Origin: DASWHX01 sp036397995
GTDB taxonomy: Bacteria; Bacteroidota; Bacteroidia; Cytophagales; Cyclobacteriaceae
NCBI GenBank assembly: GCA_036397995.1
Contig: DASWHX010000151.1
Coordinates: forward strand, 1 to 13,167
Reading direction: 5' to 3'
DNA: 13,167 nt
A model generated the notes under the pieces. It was not told the DNA's origin and ran no database searches. It worked only from the letters and a program-made list of their open reading frames with translations. Position 1 is the stretch's first letter; every line of letters begins with the position of its first letter. A program made the position numbers and the translations under genes. This document shows positions 1 through 5,698 of the stretch, piece after piece.

Positions 1-1
1 T

Positions 2-2083
2 TTAACGCCGGAAATTGAAACTGATAGTATAATATATCTGAATGATAATCCTTCCTTTAGGATTTACCTCGCGGACAGTATCCCCAATGAATCACCGTAT
101 CACGTCTACATTTCAGGGGTTGCGGATTGTTCCGGCAATATCCTTGATGATGAATTCACTTTGCAATTGGATTTTCTGCCACCAGCAATCCTGGATGTTC
201 AGATCCATCATTACAATGAATTGGAACTGTCCTTTAATGAGCCTCCGGTAGCATCTTCCATTTCAAAAAATAGTTTTTATCTGGAAGACATTGTCCCGGC
301 AAAAGTTACTGTCATCGATTCAGTCCATGCTGTTTTAAGTTTTGACCAGGAATTAATTGACTTTCAAAGTTACACGCTGTCTTTTCAGAATCTGAAAGAC
401 ATCGAAGGAAATGCAGGCGGCGGAAGTTTTAATTTCATTTACACCGCGCCTCCGGAACCCGGATTTCTGGAGCTGATAATTACTGAAATAATGGTGGACC
501 CTGAACCTGGCTTAGGCACATTGCCAGTTTCACAATATGTAGAAATTTTTAATACTTCATCTAAAAAGTTTAGTTTGAAAGGGTTGCAATTAGGAGACTT
601 AAATTCCACTGCTATCAGTAATGCAGGAATATTGGACCCTCTTTCCTATATTTTATTAGTGCCATCAACCCAAAAAATAAACTTTCCAGATGGTAACAAA
701 ATTATTGGACTAACGAATTGGCCATCACTGAATAATACCGGTGAGATCATGTCTATCAAAAACAGAAAGGGAGGCTTACTTCATCAGATTGAATACTCAA
801 ATAAGTGGTATAAGGAACTGGAAAAGCAAGAAGGCGGCTGGTCATTGGAAATGATCGACACGAATAATCCTTGCGGAGAAGCTGCCAACTGGGGAGCATC
901 AATCTCTGATATTGGCGGAACACCAGGTCTTGTCAACTCTTTGCTTGCTGAAAATCCGGACAATTTTGGTCCAATGCTAACCTCGGTTATTCCTATTGAT
1001 TCGGTAACCCTGTTTCTGGAATTCAATGAGCCAATTCATGCTAATAAACTTCCCGGACTTTCCATCTCCCCTGAAATAGCTATTCAAAGTGTGAACTTTA
1101 AGGAAAACAGTTTTACTAAAATTCTGGTTAAGCTGGAGGCTCCCCTGAGTGAAAAAGTTTCCTATCATATTATTATTCAGGCTGCGGATTGCAAAGGTAA
1201 TGTAAGCAGCATAGAGTCTGACGAATTCTACCTGCCCGAAGAAAGTGTATATAATGACATCGTGATCAGTGAAATTCTTTTTAATCCGTTTACCGGTGGG
1301 ATAGACTTTGTTGAATTCTTCAACCGATCGGACAAGCATTTGCTCCTCTCCGACTGGACGAGTTACAGCTACACCCAATCAGGGAAAACAGGATCAGAAA
1401 TTATAACGTCTGATTATTTTATTCTGAAACCAAAGGCGTATCTGATTATATCAGAGGACAAATTAATTTTTTCAAATCTTTATCCATTTGTTGATCTGAA
1501 TAAAGTCATTGAAATGAATCTGCCAACTTTACCGGATGAGGAGGGAACCTTGGTCTTGAGAAATACACACAATATTGTGGTGGATTCAGTGTACTATAAT
1601 GAAGACTGGCACCATCCTCTGCTTAAGTCAAAGGAGGGTGTCTCTCTGGAAAGAAGAAGTCCGGATATTTCATCGGTTGACCCCAATAACTGGAAGTCCG
1701 CATCATCTACGGTTTCCTTTTCAACACCGGCCAGTGAGAATTCTCAATCTTATAATCCGGTTCCTGATGATTCTGAAGTTGATGTATTTCCGAAATTATT
1801 TTTCCCCGGAACAGGGGGCACCGATTCGTTTGCCACCATTGAATATTCCCTTGGGAATCCTAATCTTCTGGCTTCCATAAACATCTTTGCCGGCAATGGG
1901 TTACTGGTAAAAAGAATAGCTGTCAACCAGCTGTTGGCCACCGAGGGTATTTTTACTTGGGATGGAGCGGATGATTCAGGAAACAAGGTTACTCTCGGAC
2001 ATTATTTTGTGGTGTTTGATGTTTTCTCACCGGATGGATACAAGAAACGGTACCGGAAGAAAGTGGCGGTGGGAGTCAGGTAA
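2..2083 (+). CDS. Secreted lamin-tail/Ig-like mosaic protein with FlgD-like C-terminus (5' end outside window)
   Basis: The frame is open from the left edge (first full codon at base 2) to a TAA at 2081-2083, so the start and any signal peptide lie outside. About 693 residues are visible. They look modular: an Ig-like repeat ending in VADCSGN (about residues 39-45), a second Ig-like repeat (about 65-150), a lamin-tail domain opening with LIITEIMVDP (about 158-312), a third Ig-like repeat containing AADCKGN (about 323-410), a second lamin-tail domain opening with IVISEILFNP (about 419-575), and a C-terminal domain with FTWDGADDSGNKV and GHYFVVFDV, which resembles the FlgD-type Ig fold. Lamin-tail domains in bacteria occur in large exported proteins; a cell-surface or secreted role is inferred. 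The chain ends in KKVAVGVR with no obvious classical T9SS sorting domain, although the FlgD-like module sits where such domains usually are. The last codons are duplicated downstream in a hairpin cluster. The exact function is unknown. Confidence 0.85.
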   Translation, partial: LTPEIETDSIIYLNDNPSFRIYLADSIPNESPYHVYISGVADCSGNILDDEFTLQLDFLPPAILDVQIHHYNELELSFNEPPVASSISKNSFYLEDIVPAKVTVIDSVHAVLSFDQELIDFQSYTLSFQNLKDIEGNAGGGSFNFIYTAPPEPGFLELIITEIMVDPEPGLGTLPVSQYVEIFNTSSKKFSLKGLQLGDLNSTAISNAGILDPLSYILLVPSTQKINFPDGNKIIGLTNWPSLNNTGEIMSIKNRKGGLLHQIEYSNKWYKELEKQEGGWSLEMIDTNNPCGEAANWGASISDIGGTPGLVNSLLAENPDNFGPMLTSVIPIDSVTLFLEFNEPIHANKLPGLSISPEIAIQSVNFKENSFTKILVKLEAPLSEKVSYHIIIQAADCKGNVSSIESDEFYLPEESVYNDIVISEILFNPFTGGIDFVEFFNRSDKHLLLSDWTSYSYTQSGKTGSEIITSDYFILKPKAYLIISEDKLIFSNLYPFVDLNKVIEMNLPTLPDEEGTLVLRNTHNIVVDSVYYNEDWHHPLLKSKEGVSLERRSPDISSVDPNNWKSASSTVSFSTPASENSQSYNPVPDDSEVDVFPKLFFPGTGGTDSFATIEYSLGNPNLLASINIFAGNGLLVKRIAVNQLLATEGIFTWDGADDSGNKVTLGHYFVVFDVFSPDGYKKRYRKKVAVGVR

Positions 2084-2105
2084 TAATGGTCTGTCAGGGA
2101 GATTA

Positions 2106-2129
2106 ATAGTCTGTCAGGGGACAGACCAT
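2106..2129. repeat. Palindromic hairpin H1
   Basis: A 10-bp stem with a 4-base AGGG loop: left arm 2106-2115, right arm GACAGACCAT at 2120-2129. One mismatch is present because the left arm has A instead of G at 2108. A free left-type arm at 2086-2095 matches the right arm perfectly and could compete for it. Confidence 0.85.
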
Positions 2130-2189
2130 GGAAAGGGGAAGAAAGTGGCGGTGGGAGTCAGGTAATAATGGTCTGTCAGGGGGAGATTA

Positions 2190-2213
2190 ATGGTCTGTCA
2201 GGGGACAGACCAT
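2190..2213. repeat. Palindromic hairpin H2
   Basis: A perfect 10-bp inverted repeat, ATGGTCTGTC (2190-2199) and GACAGACCAT (2204-2213), around an AGGG loop. A second unpaired left-type arm lies just upstream at 2168-2177. The sequence is identical to hairpin H5. Confidence 0.9.
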
Positions 2214-2247
2214 GGAGGCGGAAGTGGCGGTGGGAGTCAGGTAATTA

Positions 2248-2271
2248 ATGGTCTGGATGGAGGCAGACCAT
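2248..2271. repeat. Palindromic hairpin H3 (diverged inner sequence)
   Basis: ATGGTCTG (2248-2255) pairs with CAGACCAT (2264-2271) around an 8-base loop (2256-2263). The outer stem is the same as in H1, H2 and H5, while the innermost two pairs and the loop have changed. The total length of 24 bases is kept. Confidence 0.85.
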
Positions 2272-2280
2272 GGAAGGGGA

Positions 2281-2304
2281 ATGGTCTGCATGGAGGCAGA
2301 CCAA
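2281..2304. repeat. Palindromic hairpin H4 (diverged inner sequence)
   Basis: TGGTCTGC (2282-2289) pairs perfectly with GCAGACCA (2296-2303) around a 6-base loop. It is a near copy of H3, 33 bp away; the base that is mismatched G-G in H3 is C here and so forms a C-G pair. Confidence 0.85.
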
Positions 2305-2352
2305 GGAGGGGGAGGTGGGGTAATTAATGGTCGAGAGGAGGTAATATTAAAA

Positions 2353-2376
2353 ATGGTCTGTCAGGGGACAGACCAT
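2353..2376. repeat. Palindromic hairpin H5
   Basis: A perfect 10-bp inverted repeat (2353-2362 and 2367-2376) with an AGGG loop, identical to H2. It is the last element of the cluster. The bases after it (GGAAAATTAAAAG) are AT-rich but have no T-run, so it is not a typical intrinsic terminator on the + strand. From 2377 to about 2465 I see only AT-rich sequence with no convincing gene. Confidence 0.88.
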
Positions 2377-2465
2377 GGAAAATTAAAAGAGAAAAAAATG
2401 AAATTGGTGAATCAAAATATATTAACAATTGCTCAAAAGTGGTCAACTCTAACTAGGACACCTCA

Positions 2466-2497
2466 AATTCCTAATTCCTAATTCCTAATTCCTAATT
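2466..2497. repeat. 7-bp microsatellite AATTCCT x 4.6
   Basis: Four perfect head-to-tail copies of AATTCCT (2466-2493) are followed by AATT (2494-2497). The array ends inside the putative -33 element of the purM promoter, so a change in copy number would alter what lies just upstream of that promoter but not its internal spacing. Confidence 0.9.
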
Positions 2498-2525
2498 GAA
2501 CTTTTGCTCATTGTTCCTACCTTTG
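2496..2525 (+). promoter_or_regulatory. Bacteroidota-type promoter of purM, possibly leaderless
   Basis: TACCTTTG at 2518-2525 matches the Bacteroidota -7 consensus TAnnTTTG exactly. A TTG at 2496-2498 lies 19 bp upstream, a suitable -33 distance. The -7 element ends only 4 bases before the purM ATG at 2530, so transcription would start at or within a few bases of the start codon. No Shine-Dalgarno sequence fits in that space. Consensus and spacing are from known Bacteroidota promoters; the start site is inferred. Confidence 0.6.
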
Positions 2526-2529
2526 CGCT

Positions 2530-3681
2530 ATGTCTAAGTATGACCGGCGCGGAGTCTCATTTGGAAAAGAGGAGGTTCATCAGGCAATTAAAAACCTGGA
2601 CAAAGGAATCTTTCCAAATGCATTTTGCAAAGTGAATGAAGATATTCTGGGGGGTGATCCTGACTTTTGTAACATTGTGCATGCCGACGGAGCCGGAACA
2701 AAATCTTCCCTGGCATACCTCTATTGGAAAGAAACCGGCGACCTGTCAGTCTGGAAAGGAATTGCCCAGGATGCTATCGTGATGAATACCGATGATCTTT
2801 TATGTGCGGGAGTAGCCGGAAACATTTTGATCTCTTCTACCATCGGCAGAAATAAGAAGTTGATTCCCGGTGAGATTATCAAAACCATCATTGAAGCCTC
2901 TGAAGAATTTTACGCATTGATGCATGATTATGGGTTCGACATCACAAGTACCGGAGGCGAAACAGCCGATGTTGGTGACCTTGTACGAACCATTATTGTT
3001 GACAGCTCCGTTACTGCCCGTCTTCCGCGAAAAGATATCCTTGAAGTGAGTCCGAAGCCGGGAGATGCAATTATCGGAATGGCCTCTTTTGGCCAGGCGA
3101 TTTATGAATCAGAGTATAACAGCGGGATAGGCAGCAACGGTCTTACCTCAGCCCGCCACGATGTGTTCCATAATTCTTATGCAAAAAAATACCCGGAGAC
3201 ATTCGATTCTGCCATTCAGAAAGATTTGGTTTATTCGGGGAAATACAAGGTAACGGATACTGTTCCGGGGATAAATATTAATATTGGAAAACTGGTGCTT
3301 TCCCCAACAAGAACTTACGCCCCTGTTCTGGTAGAAATACTCAAAGAGTTCAGGTCAAATATTAACGCGATTGTGCACTGCAGTGGCGGCGGACAAACCA
3401 AGATTTTGCATTTCATAGAAAACCTTCATATAATCAAGGACAATTTGTTCGAAACACCTGCCCTCTTCAAAATAATCCAGGAGGAAAGCAATTCCGATAT
3501 AAAAGAAATGTACCGCGTTTTCAATATGGGGCATCGCATGGAAATCTATCTTCCCCGGACATACGCCGAAGGTATAATTGCAATAGCCAACAGCTTTAAC
3601 GTTGATGCAAAAATTGTGGGAAGAGTAGAAGAAGCAAAAGGCAAATTCCTAACTATTGGTGATCTGAAACTGACAGGTTAA
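2530..3681 (+). CDS. purM: Phosphoribosylformylglycinamidine cyclo-ligase (AIR synthase)
   Basis: This enzyme makes 5-aminoimidazole ribonucleotide from formylglycinamidine ribonucleotide and ATP, the fifth step of de novo purine synthesis, in the cytosol. The 383-residue protein is longer than the roughly 345 residues of the E. coli enzyme and matches the long Bacteroidota form. Visible motifs in order are YDRRGVSFGKEEV near the N-terminus, HADGAGTKSS (51-60, the family's DGxGTK motif), MNTDDLLCAG (85-94), TGGETADVGDLVRT (141-154), GSNGLTSARHD (201-211), VYSGKYKVTD (234-243), LSPTRTYAP (257-265), HCSGGGQTK (283-291) and FNMGHRMEIYLP (331-342). No key motif is missing. The ATG at 2530 fits both the family N-terminus and the adjacent promoter. 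It is monocistronic here: the next gene downstream is convergent. Other purine genes are not in the window. Confidence 0.96.
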   Translation: MSKYDRRGVSFGKEEVHQAIKNLDKGIFPNAFCKVNEDILGGDPDFCNIVHADGAGTKSSLAYLYWKETGDLSVWKGIAQDAIVMNTDDLLCAGVAGNILISSTIGRNKKLIPGEIIKTIIEASEEFYALMHDYGFDITSTGGETADVGDLVRTIIVDSSVTARLPRKDILEVSPKPGDAIIGMASFGQAIYESEYNSGIGSNGLTSARHDVFHNSYAKKYPETFDSAIQKDLVYSGKYKVTDTVPGININIGKLVLSPTRTYAPVLVEILKEFRSNINAIVHCSGGGQTKILHFIENLHIIKDNLFETPALFKIIQEESNSDIKEMYRVFNMGHRMEIYLPRTYAEGIIAIANSFNVDAKIVGRVEEAKGKFLTIGDLKLTG

Positions 3682-3734
3682 TTTTCCAAATCATCATACC
3701 ATCTTTAACTTTTCAAGTCAGCTCTTGTGAATTG

Positions 3735-3742
3735 TATCTTTG
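3735..3742 (+). promoter_or_regulatory. Orphan TAnnTTTG -7 element in the convergent gap
   Basis: TATCTTTG matches the Bacteroidota -7 consensus but sits between two convergent genes. The next ATG on this strand (3771) opens only an 8-codon frame that ends at the TGA at 3795-3797. A 12-bp perfect palindrome (AATTCATGAATT, 3766-3777) covers that ATG. No clear -33 TTG lies 19-21 bp upstream, so this may be chance or the remnant of a lost gene. Nothing else is visible in the 124-bp gap. Confidence 0.25.
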
Positions 3743-3805
3743 CCCAATTAAATTAAAACCTGCTGAATTCATGAATTGTTTGAATAAACCTACATGACCT
3801 CCAGG

Positions 3806-4954
3806 CTATCTCAAAGCATTTTTGATATCCTGCTTCAAATCTTCAATTCCTTCTATTCCCACCGACATTCGAATAAGGCTATCCTTGATTCCCAATTTCA
3901 TTCTTTCTTCGGAAGAAATCTTCGCATGAGAGGTTTTAGCCGGAGCGCACAAGATTGTTTCAATTCCGCCAAGGCTAACTGCAGACTTAATAATTTTCAG
4001 CTTTGAAATGAATCTCGATGAAGCCTTCACACCTCCTTTTATTTCAAATGAAACCATGCCGCCAAAGCCGCTCATTTGCTTTCTGGCAATGGTATGATTG
4101 TGATGATTTTTTAACCCCGGATAATAAACTCTTTCAATCCTGAAGTGGTTCTCAAGATATTTCGCCAATACCATTGCATTTTTGTTTTGAATTTCTACCC
4201 TTATCGCCAAAGTTTTTAAACTTCGTTCCAGGAGATAACATGTAATCGCATTTACACTCCCACCGTAATTTATTGCTGACTTCCCGATTTGTTTGGCTAA
4301 TTTATTACTCGTTACAAGGACACCGCTAATCAAATCACTATGCCCGCCGAGATATTTAGTAGCACTGTGCATCACTATATCCATTCCCAGATCTAACGGA
4401 GTTTGATTAATTGGAGTGGCAAAGGTATTATCAATCATTGTTATGATTTTATTCTTTTTCCCCAGTTTAGCCACTTTAGATATATCAACAATTTTCAAAA
4501 TTGGATTTGAAGGGGTCTCGATAAAAATAAGTCTTGTGTTTGGAAGAATCGCGTTCTCAATGTTGTCGATTTCGGTTGCATCCACAAGTGTGTAATCGAT
4601 CCCGAATTTCTTAAACTCTGTTTTAATCGCGTTTTGCGTTCCTCCGTAAAGATCGTGTTGAAAAATTGCATGGTCTCCTTTTCTAAGAAAAGTAAATGCG
4701 GCGGTCATAATGGCAGCCATTCCCGTACTGAATATTATCGCTCTTTCACCATTTTCCAGTGCCGCGATCTTTTCAGCAACCACTTTTTGGTTCGGTGTAT
4801 TAAAATACCTGGGATACATTGTCTCATCTACGTGGATGTAGTCAATAGCTGTTGAGGGATAAATGGGGGTTACTACTCCTCCTGTGACCGAATCCTGAAT
4901 TCCACCACTCTGAACGCAGGTTGTTGATTTGGATAAATGTGATTTCATTTTCAT
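3806..4954 (-). CDS. PLP-dependent trans-sulfuration enzyme (cystathionine gamma-lyase/gamma-synthase family)
   Basis: This is a 382-residue member of the Cys/Met metabolism PLP-dependent family, close to the usual length of 380-400. Family hallmarks are visible: YPR (47-49), which supplies cofactor phosphate contacts from a neighbouring subunit; FSTGMAA (75-81) at the phosphate site; DLYGGT (101-106) with the tyrosine that stacks on PLP; ETPSNP (146-151); DNTFATP (175-181), whose Asp contacts the pyridine nitrogen; SATKYLGGHSD (197-207) with Lys200 as Schiff-base lysine; SLGGIET (327-333); and LIRMSVGIE (360-368) with the substrate-carboxylate arginine. The fold and cofactor are secure. Whether it is a gamma-lyase, gamma-synthase or methionine gamma-lyase cannot be settled from sequence alone. 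It starts 8 bp after the methyltransferase stop, implying co-transcription. Start at ATG 4954; a second ATG lies two codons later. Confidence 0.92.
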   Translation of the reverse strand: MKMKSHLSKSTTCVQSGGIQDSVTGGVVTPIYPSTAIDYIHVDETMYPRYFNTPNQKVVAEKIAALENGERAIIFSTGMAAIMTAAFTFLRKGDHAIFQHDLYGGTQNAIKTEFKKFGIDYTLVDATEIDNIENAILPNTRLIFIETPSNPILKIVDISKVAKLGKKNKIITMIDNTFATPINQTPLDLGMDIVMHSATKYLGGHSDLISGVLVTSNKLAKQIGKSAINYGGSVNAITCYLLERSLKTLAIRVEIQNKNAMVLAKYLENHFRIERVYYPGLKNHHNHTIARKQMSGFGGMVSFEIKGGVKASSRFISKLKIIKSAVSLGGIETILCAPAKTSHAKISSEERMKLGIKDSLIRMSVGIEGIEDLKQDIKNALR

Positions 4955-4962
4955 GCTGTAAT

Positions 4963-5547
4963 TTATTTCTTTTTTAAAAGTAGCGTGGTCATGACTCTTT
5001 TGTCTTCCACATTCACTGATTTCACGGGTTCAAGTTTTTCCAGATGAAATTTTTTGAGGCAATGCTCAATCAGGTCACGGGTCAATAAAAAACTGAATCC
5101 ATTTTCTAAAATTATTTTATCACTTCCAATTGTGGAAGCCATTCTGATAAAGGCAATTCCATGTCTCTTTAACACCCTGATTAATTCACTCATCATGGAA
5201 AGGAATTCAGCTTCATCCCGCGCAAAATGCATTACCGCACTACTTAAAACAATGTCAAAATAATCATCGGCGTATGGTAATGTGGTAGCATCTGAACACT
5301 GAAAATTGAGCTTATCGAAATTAGTTCGGTATGATTTGGCCATCATATTGCAAAGCCTTATGCAAGACTCATTTTTGTCAATTCCATGGACCTCGTAATC
5401 ACTCTGTAAAAAATACACCAGATTACGGCCCTCGCCGCAACCTACGTCAAGCACCGAATTTTTCTCTTCAAAATAACCTTTCATAATTGCATCCAGCAGG
5501 TAAATGTCCAAACTTCCATACAACTTATTTAGATCAGTTACATTCAT
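4963..5547 (-). CDS. Class I SAM-dependent methyltransferase
   Basis: With the start chosen here the protein has 194 residues. It carries the Rossmann-type SAM-binding signature: motif I VLDVGCGEGRNLVYF, an acidic residue ending the second strand (VHGIDKNE), CSDATTLPYADDYFDIVLSS covering motifs II and III, and a post-motif helix with LIRVLKRHG. It resembles the TehB/UbiE-like class of small-molecule methyltransferases; the substrate is unknown. The frame extends to an ATG at 5622, but the extra 25 residues look unlike a protein N-terminus and would run through an inverted repeat, whereas MNVTDLNKLYGSLDIYLLD is a natural beginning. An intermediate ATG lies at 5559. It is the first gene of a probable two-gene unit with the PLP enzyme 8 bp downstream, which hints at sulfur or amino-acid chemistry (inference). 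Confidence 0.88.
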   Translation of the reverse strand: MNVTDLNKLYGSLDIYLLDAIMKGYFEEKNSVLDVGCGEGRNLVYFLQSDYEVHGIDKNESCIRLCNMMAKSYRTNFDKLNFQCSDATTLPYADDYFDIVLSSAVMHFARDEAEFLSMMSELIRVLKRHGIAFIRMASTIGSDKIILENGFSFLLTRDLIEHCLKKFHLEKLEPVKSVNVEDKRVMTTLLLKKK

Positions 5548-5569
5548 GCTTTTTATCATATATATGAAA

Positions 5570-5591
5570 GCCAAATGTCCGTATATTTGGC
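5570..5591. promoter_or_regulatory. Inverted repeat overlapping a -7-like element between divergent genes
   Basis: GCCAAAT (5570-5576) and ATTTGGC (5585-5591) form a perfect 7-bp inverted repeat around an 8-base spacer. The right arm overlaps TATATTTG (5582-5589), an exact match to the TAnnTTTG -7 consensus on the + strand, pointing toward the lipoprotein gene about 110 bp downstream. No good -33 TTG is visible at the expected distance. The site lies about 23 bp upstream of the chosen methyltransferase start. An operator acting on one or both genes is possible but not shown. Confidence 0.35.
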
Positions 5592-5698
5592 CTCTTTTAA
5601 AAAAATGGTATGAAAAACTCACTTTATTTAGGCCACAAGGTAAAGCTTATAGACTCATGCAAGGTCGGAAGAACAGCAGAAACTTCTTTAATATCATT

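Larger units (their letters stand above)
2055..2255 (+). repeat. Tandem duplication of the preceding gene's 3' end plus hairpin (about 82 bp unit)
   Basis: Copy 1 is 2055-2136 (82 bp) and copy 2 is 2137-2219 (83 bp). Their first 45 bases (2055-2099 and 2137-2181) are identical; later they differ by a 2-bp insertion, one substitution and their last few bases. A third, partial copy starts at 2220, lacks 4 bp near its start and runs to about 2255. A degenerate fourth trace lies around 2311-2331. Each complete unit holds the last codons and stop of the upstream gene (KKVAVGVR-stop), one half-palindrome beginning ATGGTCTGTC, and one complete hairpin. Only copy 1 is coding: the period is not a multiple of three and the first stop already ends the protein. 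Confidence 0.9.

Noticed and set aside
977..1378. Minus-strand gene opposite the lamin-tail gene
   Set aside because: It lies entirely antisense to a domain-bearing reading frame and has no recognisable protein features.
2055..2376. CRISPR array
   Set aside because: The repeated elements are themselves palindromic, spacing is irregular (33 to 84 bp), and the sequence between them is also repeated and not unique; no cas gene is present.
2106..2376. Intrinsic terminators for the lamin-tail gene
   Set aside because: The stems are strong but none is followed by a T-run on the + strand, and they come in a repeated cluster; they may slow or protect RNA ends but do not look like classical terminators.
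1962..2481. Small genes in the repeat region (frames 1962-2165 and 2248-2481, and a 27-codon frame from 2398)
   Set aside because: They run through the gene end, hairpins and microsatellite. Their protein sequence is a by-product of the repeats and shows no domain.
3794..4006. Plus-strand gene opposite the PLP enzyme
   Set aside because: It is antisense to conserved C-terminal motifs of the PLP enzyme; composition is typical of a shadow frame.
5548..5622. Longer N-terminus for the methyltransferase (start at 5622)
   Set aside because: The added residues do not resemble the family and would cover the inverted repeat and promoter-like box; the start at 5547 gives a natural family N-terminus.
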